This document shows positions 1 to 7,642 of a stretch of 64,000 nucleotides of DNA, piece after piece. The DNA is from Gimesia algae (GTDB lineage: Bacteria; Planctomycetota; Planctomycetia; Planctomycetales; Planctomycetaceae). The stretch covers positions 1,182,531 through 1,246,530 of the forward strand of contig NZ_CP036343.1 in assembly GCF_007746795.1 (NCBI RefSeq), given 5' to 3'. Under the pieces are notes generated by a model. The model was not told the DNA's origin, made no database searches, and saw only the letters and a list, made by a program, of their open reading frames with translations. A program made the position numbers and the translations under genes. How positions within the stretch are numbered: position 1 is the first letter of the stretch; the number at the start of each line of letters is the position of its first letter.

Positions 1-194
1 TCGTCCACTCCTTCATACACGACGGCACGATTTCCATAACCGGAAAGTCTAAGCGGGGTCTCTGGAGTAATTTCCGTTCTGGCAAATCCGAAGGAGCAGG
101 GGGGCTCAGCGGCAGAAACATCATTCACTCTAATCTGACCTGCTACTATCACAAGCAACAGGCACAGCAGCCAGTGCGGAAATCTTTCAGTCAT
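1..194 (-). CDS. Neutral ceramidase-like secreted protein, N-terminal fragment cut by the window edge
   Basis: The first 64 codons read from an ATG at 194 with a GGAGATACC ribosome site just upstream. Residues 1-29 look like a signal peptide (hydrophobic LLCLLLVIVAG core). After it comes FGFARTEITPETPLRLSGYGNR-like sequence, which matches in pattern the start of the complete ceramidase-like gene at 16790-18223 (VVITPDKPMWMSGY). Family knowledge: this N-terminal domain occurs in neutral/alkaline non-lysosomal ceramidases, and planctomycetes carry many secreted members of unknown substrate. The rest of the gene lies left of the window, so nothing can be said about its catalytic residues. Confidence 0.7.
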   Translation of the reverse strand, partial: MTERFPHWLLCLLLVIVAGQIRVNDVSAAEPPCSFGFARTEITPETPLRLSGYGNRAVVYEGVD

Positions 195-321
195 TGGTAT
201 CTCCTCAAAACCCAGGCACAATTCTCAGACGGCAATATCTATTTGATTATGACCGGAAACCGCCAGAGTGTGAACCAGTGCCCCAGCAGAAATCTGAGAT
301 TGAGTTGACCCACATTAAAAC

Positions 322-381
322 ACAAAGCCCATTGAATGAGTGTTGTCGCGCCAGAAACACACACATATCAACGGGCTTTGT
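322..381. repeat. Imperfect inverted repeat, possible structured RNA
   Basis: ACAAAGCCCATTG at 322-334 pairs with CAACGGGCTTTGT at 369-381, with 12 of 13 positions complementary. The loop contains a second short pair (GTGTT with AACAC). No poly-T follows on either strand, so a simple terminator is unlikely. It sits upstream of both divergent genes. Confidence 0.35.
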
Positions 382-533
382 TGTGATGTAGAACGCGGAC
401 CGGGTTGTGTTTGTCTGTTTATTTTCTGTTTTCCTCTATGAATTTCTGGTGAGGAATCTCAGTCAGATCTTGCATTCCAGACATCGAATTTCTATCTATC
501 GTATTTGTCAGTCTTGTAGTGAATATCCAGCTA

Positions 534-625
534 GACTGTGTCCAGTTTTACTGTAGCGTCCCCAGAGCCATTTGGACCGAGGATAATTGATTGAGAGACG
601 CTATTGTTAAATGTGATGCGTTCTA
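534..625 (-). repeat. 92-bp intergenic palindromic repeat, copy A
   Basis: Read on the minus strand this starts TAGAACGCATCACATTTAAC, contains TAGCGTCTCTCAATC and CTCGGTCCAAATGGCTCTGG, and ends AAAACTGGACACAGTC. It aligns end to end with the copies at 41971, 42063 and 50302. The arms TAGCGTCTC and GGGACGCTA form an imperfect inverted repeat. There is no coding potential. Confidence 0.85.
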
Positions 626-701
626 GAAAACTTTATCTTTTGATCTCAGACTGAATCCTCATTTTTAACGACTCTACAGAGAACAGACTACATTCGCTAA
701 C

Positions 702-706
702 AGGAG
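702..706 (+). promoter_or_regulatory. Ribosome binding site AGGAG deciding the start at 716
   Basis: AGGAG abuts an ATG at 707 with no spacing but lies 9 bases before the ATG at 716. The second ATG is therefore the likely start. Confidence 0.7.
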
Positions 707-715
707 ATGCAGCCG

Positions 716-1660
716 ATGCCCGAAGTAACGGTAACCTGCCCGCATTGTCAGAATAAGTTGAAACTCAAGAGCCCTGATCTGCTCGGCAAAAAAGTCAAAT
801 GTAAATCGTGTGAGACCCCCTTTGTGTTAGAAGCCGACGGCAAGAAAAAATCGAAGCCTGCCCCCAATGAATATGAAGAAGACTTTAGTGACTTCGACAA
901 CTCTGCCATGGAACGCGCCCGACGTGCCCGAAAACGCAAAGGAAAGTCGGGCACTAAAAAAAACACTCAGTCAGCGAGCACCAAGCCTGCCAAGTCAGAA
1001 AAGAAATCGGAAGCCAGTTTACCACTCCCACTATTAATTGGTGGCTGTATACTGGGTCTGCTGATCACAGGGGGCTTGGGGTACTTTGTATTTACAACGG
1101 GCAGTTCGCTGAGTGCCGGGCAGTCGCCCGCCAATAAAGTTAAGGTGCCACAAAAATTCGCCAAATTCTCACCCGAAGTCGGCGATATTGGCGCTGAGTA
1201 CCCTGAAGGCTGGAAAGTGGAAAACGGAGGCGGACAGGGGGGCGTGCAAAGCTGGGCTAAATTCATTTCTCCCGATGAAGAAGTCACGATCTCCATTCGT
1301 GGGAACATGGCCGGCTCTGCTCTGGGAAGTGCCGGGCTGGCAATGAACCAGGGTGGCGACGCCGATGACATCGAACCCCCTGTGGTTGGCATTCACCATT
1401 TAATGAAACGTAAGTTTGAAGACGACTATTCCAACTACGAAGAGTTGGGTAACTACACATTACTCAAAACTAAAATGGGAGATGCCTGTCAGTCGATCTT
1501 TACCACGAAAAGTCTGCTGGGGGGGAAACAGCAAGGCTACCGTGTGACGCTGTTGACTGGCCGGGTGCAATTCAATCTGATCTGCCTGTGTGATCCCGCG
1601 ATCTTCGATAAAATGCGGCCTGCCTTCGATCATGTCGTGAATACGGTGCACGAAAAATAA
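716..1660 (+). CDS. MJ0042-type zinc-ribbon, single-pass membrane protein
   Basis: Protein of 314 residues from the ATG at 716. Cys8, Cys11, Cys29 and Cys32 (CPHC...CKSC) form a zinc ribbon like those at the N-terminus of many planctomycete and deltaproteobacterial membrane proteins. A Lys/Ser-rich linker (about 45-100) follows, then one hydrophobic helix (about 103-127) and a soluble C-terminal domain of about 190 residues that I do not recognise. The zinc ribbon is expected in the cytoplasm and the C-terminal domain outside the membrane. The gene converges on another zinc-ribbon membrane gene, with the stops only 17 bases apart. Function unknown. Confidence 0.8.
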   Translation: MPEVTVTCPHCQNKLKLKSPDLLGKKVKCKSCETPFVLEADGKKKSKPAPNEYEEDFSDFDNSAMERARRARKRKGKSGTKKNTQSASTKPAKSEKKSEASLPLPLLIGGCILGLLITGGLGYFVFTTGSSLSAGQSPANKVKVPQKFAKFSPEVGDIGAEYPEGWKVENGGGQGGVQSWAKFISPDEEVTISIRGNMAGSALGSAGLAMNQGGDADDIEPPVVGIHHLMKRKFEDDYSNYEELGNYTLLKTKMGDACQSIFTTKSLLGGKQQGYRVTLLTGRVQFNLICLCDPAIFDKMRPAFDHVVNTVHEK

Positions 1661-1677
1661 TTCGCTGTCCCCGGTGG

Positions 1678-2697
1678 TTACCCCCAATGCCAGGCGAAGC
1701 GTGTCTTGAAGTGATGATAATACAGGCCAATCATCCTCAGCGCGACGATTTCCAGGTAAAGTAAGACGGGGATCATGAATATGACAACAACGATACCGTG
1801 TTCGCCAGCGACATAAGCGGTAAAGAAATAGACGATCGCAGTGATAAACATCGCGCCAGCTGTAAAGAAATAAGCTGAGAATGATTTGATAATCGTGAGC
1901 AGCATCAGATCGATCCGGAATACAGTCTCAAAGCCTCCTATCGCTACACAAAGCGCCAGGATCGGCCAGAAAAACAGCCCCGCACTGTACAGAGAAATCA
2001 AAATAGCGATCTGTCCTCCTGTCAGCATCTCAGACAGTTCTTTATGATCGACTCCGACCATAAAGATTTTCATCAGTAGAAAACCTTCGAAGTTGACTGC
2101 ATAAGCCAGAAAAATCATCGCCGGTAAATGTACGAGGAACCACGTGGCAATCCACTGCAGCATCGGAATGAAGAAGCCTTCTTCGGGACTTAATTCGGGA
2201 AGTTCCTTGCGTCCCGTGGCCGATTCGTAAATGACGCTGAAGCGATAATTGCTGTACCAGCCCAGAATGATCAGTCGGCCAATCAAGCCTAAAATTGCGG
2301 CAAAGGGCAAAATAACATCTTTGGCAAAGAGCAGCATGCAGATAAGGACAAAGGTAAACAGGTTGGCAGGGTCAAGCAGAAACAGAAAAGTCTGAACCAG
2401 ATCCTGTGTGTAGTTATTTTCCTTTTTACGCGTGGCGGGACCACCTTCATCCCCCTTGTACTTCTCGGCCTTGACCATTGGCTTACGTACGGGGCTTCGA
2501 ATCGTTTTTGCTTTCGCTTCCTCTTCGACGGCGTCATCAAGCAGCTTTGAGAAATCATCTCCGTCACCGAAATCTTCTACCGGATCGGGAATCCTGAGGG
2601 TTTCTCCACACTCTTTACAGCGGAGTTTTTTTCCGGCTGCTGCATCTTGAACTTTGTAGTTCTTCCCACAAATTCCACAACTGATTTTAATCGTCAT
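1678..2697 (-). CDS. MJ0042-type zinc-ribbon, multi-pass membrane protein
   Basis: Protein of 339 residues. Cys7, Cys10, Cys27 and Cys30 (CGIC...CKEC) form an N-terminal zinc ribbon. An acidic then basic linker (about 40-95) follows, then five or six hydrophobic segments from about residue 103 to 330. The long stretch between the first helices contains a conserved-looking polar motif (YSNYRFSVIYESATGRKELP). It may be a membrane-domain relative of planctomycete YIP1/DUF4013-like proteins, but I cannot assign a family with confidence. It converges with the other zinc-ribbon gene at 716-1660. Confidence 0.8.
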   Translation of the reverse strand: MTIKISCGICGKNYKVQDAAAGKKLRCKECGETLRIPDPVEDFGDGDDFSKLLDDAVEEEAKAKTIRSPVRKPMVKAEKYKGDEGGPATRKKENNYTQDLVQTFLFLLDPANLFTFVLICMLLFAKDVILPFAAILGLIGRLIILGWYSNYRFSVIYESATGRKELPELSPEEGFFIPMLQWIATWFLVHLPAMIFLAYAVNFEGFLLMKIFMVGVDHKELSEMLTGGQIAILISLYSAGLFFWPILALCVAIGGFETVFRIDLMLLTIIKSFSAYFFTAGAMFITAIVYFFTAYVAGEHGIVVVIFMIPVLLYLEIVALRMIGLYYHHFKTRFAWHWG

Positions 2698-3143
2698 CCT
2701 GGTCTCTCATCAGAAGAAGCGCAAGGAGTGTCAGTTCTTATTTCATAACGCTGTATAGAATCAGCTGGATCAAATCCTTTTATCATATTCTGTCCAAATG
2801 ACTCAATCCGCATCCTACCTGTTCGGGTGACGACCAGCAGTGTCTTACTTTCGAATTCTGCAAACTTCATCCAAACTTTTCAGACTGTGATTGAGGAGAC
2901 GGATTTGTTCGCAGCATGCTCTTCTCGAACTCTTCACACTTTGACCATCTAATTTTTAAACAAGCATGATAAATACTCTTTCAACAAATGCATTACTGCT
3001 TCACCTGCCTGATCATTTGGATCTTATGAAATAGATTTCCCCACCACCGCCTCACTGAGAGCAACAGAAGTCATATTCGCCCACTGAATCACAAATACAA
3101 TTTCAACCCGACCGCTGTTTTTTTTCTCTAAGGAGATTCTAAC
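2698..3143. other. Divergent intergenic region, no gene seen
   Basis: This 446-base AT-rich stretch separates divergent genes and presumably carries both promoters. I see no repeat copy, hairpin or conserved RNA motif. The AAGGAG at 3130-3135 is the ribosome site of the downstream DUF1559 gene. Confidence 0.5.
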
Positions 3144-4031
3144 GTGCTGCAACGTCAACGAAGAACTAAAGGATTTACCCTGATTGAATTGCTGGTGGTT
3201 ATCGCCATCATCGCCATTTTGATCGCTTTACTGCTACCAGCAGTACAACAGGCACGGGAAGCCGCCCGCCGCAGTTCCTGTAAGAACAACCTGAAACAGA
3301 TTGGCATCGCCATGCACAACTACAATGACGTGCATAACACACTGCCTCCCGGTTATCTGGACGACGATCCCCTGGCCAATTCCAGCAATCGTAATCTTCT
3401 GGGGTGGGGCACATTCATTTTGCCTTATGTAGAGCAGTCAGCACTCTACGATTCCATTGGCTCTGTGGGTGGTTTTAACAACAACTGGACAACCATCCCG
3501 GAAATCACCACTGGTACTGCCAGCGTTCCGGTTCCTTATTCCAAGGTGAAACTAAGTGCCTACATCTGTCCCTCTGATCCCATGGGCGGTATCAATACCG
3601 ATGTGGGAGGCTATGGGAAATCTAACTACACGGGAGTCGCTGGCAACACATACCGCAGTACTGCCAGCGCAAAACCGACCGGTTCTTTTTATGATAACTC
3701 CAATGTTATGTTCCGTGATTATCGGGATGGATTGAGTAACACAATCATCATTGGAGAGCGGGGGACCGAAGGCACCAAGAACGGTACGATCTGGATTGGT
3801 AATTACTCAGATGGCGCTTATTACACACAGAACGCCATCACTTCTCCCACGAGTGCCTACTATGGCATTAACGGCGCAGCCGGTTCCTGGAACTTCACCA
3901 GTTCACACACCGGAGGCTGCCACTTCCTGCTCGGCGATGGAGCGGTTCGCTTTCTCAGCGAAAACATGGACCTCGCCACGTATGGGAATCTTGGATATAT
4001 CGCAGACGGCAACGTAGTCGAACTGCCTTAG
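3144..4031 (+). CDS. DUF1559 protein with type IV pseudopilin-like N-terminus
   Basis: Protein of 295 residues from a GTG at 3144, with AAGGAG eight bases upstream. Residues 8-40 are a prepilin leader and hydrophobic helix ([20 protein letters not shown]), with the Phe-Thr-Leu-Ile-Glu cleavage motif. [19 protein letters not shown] follows, the hallmark of the greatly expanded planctomycete DUF1559 family. The C-terminus carries the H-X9-DG motif (His before [11 protein letters not shown]). Such proteins are thought to be exported by a type IV pilin-like route and held at the cell surface; their function is unknown. A small lipoprotein gene lies 99 bases downstream, a pairing common in planctomycetes. 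Confidence 0.93.
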   Translation: MLQRQRRTKGFTLIELLVVIAIIAILIALLLPAVQQAREAARRSSCKNNLKQIGIAMHNYNDVHNTLPPGYLDDDPLANSSNRNLLGWGTFILPYVEQSALYDSIGSVGGFNNNWTTIPEITTGTASVPVPYSKVKLSAYICPSDPMGGINTDVGGYGKSNYTGVAGNTYRSTASAKPTGSFYDNSNVMFRDYRDGLSNTIIIGERGTEGTKNGTIWIGNYSDGAYYTQNAITSPTSAYYGINGAAGSWNFTSSHTGGCHFLLGDGAVRFLSENMDLATYGNLGYIADGNVVELP

Positions 4032-4130
4032 GTTTATCACTACGCCTTCACTATTGGTCAGAGTACGTCGTCCAGCAGAGACGGTGCACCATCTGCTTCA
4101 ACCTTTTTATTAATACAGACTGCAGGCACA

Positions 4131-4421
4131 ATGAAATATTTCGTAATCCTATTTTTGACTCTCAGCCTGGTTGGCTGTGAAAGCAGTTCCACTGCTGCTC
4201 CCGAAGTCAGCCCCGGCCTTTCACAGAGCCAGTTGGTTCCTACCCTCGAGAAAATCGCAGAGACCGGTGAATACTCGGCTGTGCTTCAAGACCTGACCGT
4301 CGGACTGGAAAACGCCGGCCACATGGAACAGGCTGTCACCGTACAGAGCTTTAATGATCTCTCCGATCCCGAAGACGTGAAGAAACTCGCTGCACAGGTA
4401 GCAGAGACGATGAAGAAGTAA
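4131..4421 (+). CDS. Small secreted lipoprotein
   Basis: Protein of 96 residues with a short signal peptide and lipobox ending LVGC, so Cys16 would be acylated after cleavage by signal peptidase II. The mature part is helical and acidic, with no known domain. It follows the DUF1559 gene on the same strand and is closed by a bidirectional hairpin terminator at 4431-4458. Its position suggests a partner of the DUF1559 protein, but that is inference from context only. Confidence 0.8.
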   Translation: MKYFVILFLTLSLVGCESSSTAAPEVSPGLSQSQLVPTLEKIAETGEYSAVLQDLTVGLENAGHMEQAVTVQSFNDLSDPEDVKKLAAQVAETMKK

Positions 4422-4430
4422 TCTGATCAA

Positions 4431-4458
4431 AAGCAGGCTGGATATCCCGGCCTGCTTT
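4431..4458. terminator. Bidirectional intrinsic terminator
   Basis: AAGCAGGC pairs with GCCTGCTT around a short loop. T runs or T-rich sequence follow on both strands. It lies between the convergent lipoprotein and 87-residue genes. Confidence 0.7.
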
Positions 4459-4463
4459 CATCT

Positions 4464-4727
4464 CTATTCGGTCCAGTCTGTACGAGTCACTCCTAAAACC
4501 CGCTCCGCCTCTTCCTGTGCTGCATCCAGTGATTCATGCCAGGTGTCAGCAGAAAAATAGCCCTCAGGGCTGAAGATCAGCAAGTATCGACTTTCATCAT
4601 CTCCCTGGATCTCCAACTCCACTTTACATTCCTGGAATGCTTCACAATCCCGCGTCTGAGTCGAAAATCGCCAGGCATCGGCGGTCCCGAGAACACGAGC
4701 GCGTGTTGTGGCAAATAGCGATTTCAT
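4464..4727 (-). CDS. Small conserved-looking hypothetical protein
   Basis: Protein of 87 residues, acidic, without signal peptide or membrane segment. The C-terminal half has an aromatic-rich pattern (YFSADTWHESLDAAQEEAE then GVTRTDW) that looks like an alpha/beta fold, but I cannot name the family. It starts 14 bases after the stop of the SUKH-like gene and is probably cotranscribed with it, which hints at a shared role. It is terminated by the hairpin at 4431-4458. Confidence 0.65.
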   Translation of the reverse strand: MKSLFATTRARVLGTADAWRFSTQTRDCEAFQECKVELEIQGDDESRYLLIFSPEGYFSADTWHESLDAAQEEAERVLGVTRTDWTE

Positions 4728-4741
4728 TGAAATCCGGCTTG

Positions 4742-5452
4742 TTAAAAATACTCACAATCGTTCGTGGTATAAAAACTATCGGGACGTTCGTAGAGCATGT
4801 TCTGAAATTCTTTGAAAGAATCTGCGACCTTGATTGTATATTTGGGCTCTGCCCAGGACATTTCAAAACTCCAGGTGACAACGGAAGGTTCTCCTTCATT
4901 TCCATAATTGAGACAAAGCAAATCCATTTCACCCATTTCCCGCGCATTAAAACCACCTGCGGTGTCGATCGCCGCTATGGGTACCAACGTACCTTCAGAT
5001 TCCCCTAATCTGCCACAATAGGGGTCTGCATCCAGTAATAATCGTATACAATATTCAAATCTCGCATCAGAGCCGCCCCGCCAGCTAGGTTCTGCGGGAG
5101 GGAGTAGATCTTTTTTTCTGAGGATATTACAAAAGCGGCAGATCATTCGTTGTGTACCGTCAGGCTCATTGAAACACTGTTTTCCAGGAATGCCACCATG
5201 AAAGTTAAGTAATTGATCAATGAACTCATCGGGGAACTGGACCGGTTTTTCGAAATAGAATGTCAACCATTCTTCCAGTGAAGCTACTGCCTCCCTCGTA
5301 GTCGGTGGGACCAGGCTGTTCATATCGTAGTTCAAATCCGCTTTGCCTCGCATGACTGGACTCCTGAATTTGTCTTGAACGGGGCTCGTCTGTTTTTTCG
5401 ATACTTCTAATCTACCTTGACGCAAAACGAATTTCATATCATTTCGAATCAT
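4742..5452 (-). CDS. SUKH (SMI1/KNR4)-like protein
   Basis: Protein of 236 residues. The segment around residues 55-95 (LEEWLTFYFEKPVQFPDEF then LLNFHGGIPG) has the pattern of the SMI1/KNR4 (SUKH) fold, where a Pro-x-[DE]-[FY] turn precedes a helix ending in a glycine pair. The rest continues as strands with LVPIA and GEMDLLCLNYG motifs typical of the later part of the fold. Family knowledge: many bacterial SUKH proteins are immunity proteins of contact-dependent or polymorphic toxins; others have unknown roles. No toxin gene is visible nearby. It is followed at 14 bases by the 87-residue gene. The start could also be the Met at residue 6. Confidence 0.65.
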   Translation of the reverse strand: MIRNDMKFVLRQGRLEVSKKQTSPVQDKFRSPVMRGKADLNYDMNSLVPPTTREAVASLEEWLTFYFEKPVQFPDEFIDQLLNFHGGIPGKQCFNEPDGTQRMICRFCNILRKKDLLPPAEPSWRGGSDARFEYCIRLLLDADPYCGRLGESEGTLVPIAAIDTAGGFNAREMGEMDLLCLNYGNEGEPSVVTWSFEMSWAEPKYTIKVADSFKEFQNMLYERPDSFYTTNDCEYF

Positions 5453-5520
5453 TTCTCTTTATGATTGATGGAAATAATCAGCTCTCACCCAGCAACGCTT
5501 ACCATAATTGCTTCACCCCC

Positions 5521-5525
5521 AGGAG
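5521..5525 (+). promoter_or_regulatory. Ribosome binding site AGGAG deciding the start at 5534
   Basis: AGGAG lies eight bases before the ATG at 5534. The upstream in-frame ATG at 5465 has no such site and would begin almost at the start codon of the divergent gene. Confidence 0.7.
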
Positions 5526-5533
5526 CCTACTTC

Positions 5534-6469
5534 ATGCCCCCCACCGATTTTAAACAAAAACTGTTAGCTGGTCTGGGCGGAGACTGGCCCGCGCCGCCAG
5601 ACCTGAATGTCAAACATCGTGAAACGATTCAGAAGGATGGTTACCGGATTGAATCGCTGACCTACGAAGCCGAGGTCGGCGATCCGGTTCCCGCCATGCT
5701 GCTGATTCCCGATATGGTCTCGCCCGCGCATCCTGCGCCGGCTGTTGCTGTCTGGCATCAGCATGCCGGGCAGTACCATCTGGGGAAAAGCGAACCGGCA
5801 GGCCTGGCCGGAAACCCCATGCATCACACCGGAGCGGCGCTCGCCAAAGAGGGCTTTGTCGTACTCTGTCCCGATGCGCTCTGCTTTGAAGAACGACAGG
5901 ATCCCACTGGCAAACTCAAAACAGGGAATTTTGAACGCTTCGAATTCCTGCGCTACGTCGTCGACGGTAAATGCATGGCCTGGAAAAACATTCTGGACAT
6001 GAAACGAGCCATCGACTTTCTGCAGAGCCGTGCCGAAGTCATAGACGAGAAAATCGGCTGCTACGGACACTCGATGGGTTCCACACATACCTGGCTCATC
6101 GGCCCTTGGGAACCACGCCTCAAATGTCTGGTCGGCAACTGCTGTCTGCCCACTTACAAAGGCATTCATCGCGAACACATGCTGCACTGTTTTCCGAATT
6201 TCATTCCTGGAATTTATGAATTTGGTGATACCCCCGACATCGCTGCCCTGATCGCTCCCAGGCCGTTGCATCTGAATTTCGGCGAACTGGACGGAGGCAG
6301 CCCGATCGACGAAGTTCGCAGCGGTGTCAAAATAATTGCAAACAACTATGCTGTCATGAATGCAGAAACAAACTTTACTTATTATATTGAAGAGGGATCA
6401 GGTCACGTGCTCTCCCCCATCATGTGGGAGAAGACACTGTCTCAGTTCCAGCGTTACCTGAAGACATAA
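5534..6469 (+). CDS. Alpha/beta hydrolase, acetyl-xylan-esterase/dienelactone-hydrolase type
   Basis: Protein of 311 residues from the ATG at 5534. The nucleophile elbow GHSMG places the catalytic Ser at about residue 180. An acid in NFGELDGG and a His in GSGHVLS (about 291) complete a plausible triad. The N-terminal VPAMLLIPD and AVAVWHQHAG segments fit the cephalosporin-C deacetylase/dienelactone hydrolase group. No signal peptide is seen, so it should act in the cytoplasm. The substrate is unknown. A peptidase M20 gene follows 30 bases later and may be cotranscribed, which is compatible with a small-molecule ester or amide degradation role. Confidence 0.85.
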   Translation: MPPTDFKQKLLAGLGGDWPAPPDLNVKHRETIQKDGYRIESLTYEAEVGDPVPAMLLIPDMVSPAHPAPAVAVWHQHAGQYHLGKSEPAGLAGNPMHHTGAALAKEGFVVLCPDALCFEERQDPTGKLKTGNFERFEFLRYVVDGKCMAWKNILDMKRAIDFLQSRAEVIDEKIGCYGHSMGSTHTWLIGPWEPRLKCLVGNCCLPTYKGIHREHMLHCFPNFIPGIYEFGDTPDIAALIAPRPLHLNFGELDGGSPIDEVRSGVKIIANNYAVMNAETNFTYYIEEGSGHVLSPIMWEKTLSQFQRYLKT

Positions 6470-6499
6470 CCACAATATATACGAGCATGGAATTCATTC

Positions 6500-7627
6500 A
6501 TGGATGCATTGAACTATACCAGAGAGCTGGTGGCTTTTGAGTCGACCAGCTGTTTATCAAACCTGGCAGTCAGCGATTACGTCGAAGCGGTCTTAAAAAA
6601 TCTGGGGTTCGCGATTGAGCGACTGGAATACAACGACGCCAAGGGAATTCGCAAGGCCAATATCATCGGCCGTCGCGGATCAGGGCAGGGGGGCATGGCC
6701 TATTTTGCTCACACCGACGTCGTTCCCGCTGATCCCTGGTTCACAGATGAGTTCAGTCCCTTCACTCCCACACAAATCGATGACAAACTCTACGGTCGTG
6801 GCAGCTGTGACATGAAAGGTTCCATTGCCTGTATGCTGGCGGCAGCCAAGCAGTATGTAGAGCGAGATTTGAAACATCCGCTTTACATCACCTGTACTGC
6901 GGATGAAGAAGTCGGCTACCACGGTGCCCGGAACGTCGCGGAAAAATCAGCCATGTATCAGGAAATGGTAGCCGGGGAAACACACGGGATTATCGGAGAA
7001 CCGACCCGTCTGGAAGTGGTTTACGCTCACAAGGGGACTTATGGTTTTCAGGCGATCTCACACGGTCGAGCTGCTCATTCCAGCCTGAGCACCGGCGTGA
7101 ATGCCAATCTTGCCATGATCCCGTTTCTCGTCGAAATGAAAAAACTGTATGACGAATGCATGACCGATCCCCGCTGGCAGAACGAGGAATTCGATCCTCC
7201 CACCAACGGCTGGAATATCGGCATCAACGATAAGACGGCGGCTGTTAATATCACACCGCCTCAAAGTATCTGTACGGTTTACTTCCGCCCCATGCCCGGG
7301 CAGGAGCCCGACGAACTGGTAGAGCGAGCCCGTAGTGCAGCAGAAAAGTGTGGCCTCGAATTTCAGTTCAAATGCGGTGGCACTCCCGTTTACACCGATC
7401 CGAATTCTCCCTTTGTTAACGAAGTGCTGCAGATCGCCGGTAAAGACAAAGCGAAAACGGTTTCTTATGGCACGGATGGCAGCCTGTTTCCCGAGATGAA
7501 GAATATGGTTGTATTCGGGCCAGGAGACATCGGCCAGGCGCATACCCATGATGAATTCATCGAACTGGAACAACTGGAACTGGGAACACAAAAATTTGCG
7601 AAGCTCATTGAACACTGGTGCTTCTGA
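6500..7627 (+). CDS. M20 family metallohydrolase (acetylornithine deacetylase / succinyl-DAP desuccinylase type)
   Basis: Protein of 375 residues. The metal and catalytic motifs of the M20/DapE/ArgE family are all present: HTDVVP (His71, Asp73), GRGSCDMKG (bridging Asp104), TADEEVG (general base Glu136, ligand Glu137), GEPT (Glu167) and a late QAHTHDEF His. It should be a cytoplasmic dizinc amidohydrolase removing an acyl group from an amino acid or short peptide. The motifs alone do not separate ArgE from DapE or from carboxypeptidase G2-like enzymes, and neighbouring genes give no arginine or lysine pathway context. Confidence 0.88.
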   Translation: MDALNYTRELVAFESTSCLSNLAVSDYVEAVLKNLGFAIERLEYNDAKGIRKANIIGRRGSGQGGMAYFAHTDVVPADPWFTDEFSPFTPTQIDDKLYGRGSCDMKGSIACMLAAAKQYVERDLKHPLYITCTADEEVGYHGARNVAEKSAMYQEMVAGETHGIIGEPTRLEVVYAHKGTYGFQAISHGRAAHSSLSTGVNANLAMIPFLVEMKKLYDECMTDPRWQNEEFDPPTNGWNIGINDKTAAVNITPPQSICTVYFRPMPGQEPDELVERARSAAEKCGLEFQFKCGGTPVYTDPNSPFVNEVLQIAGKDKAKTVSYGTDGSLFPEMKNMVVFGPGDIGQAHTHDEFIELEQLELGTQKFAKLIEHWCF

Positions 7628-7642
7628 TTGCAGCCGGGTACG

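Larger units (their letters stand above)
195..715. other. Intergenic region without a supported gene
   Basis: This 521-base divergent gap holds one copy of the 92-bp repeat (534-625, minus orientation) and a separate inverted repeat (322-334 with 369-381). A 65-codon plus-strand frame starting at 194 overlaps the start codon of the ceramidase-like gene, has no ribosome site or recognisable sequence, and is not called. Confidence 0.6.

Noticed and set aside
194..391. 65-codon plus-strand frame in the left gap
   Set aside because: It overlaps the ceramidase start, has no ribosome site and shows low-complexity, unrecognisable sequence.
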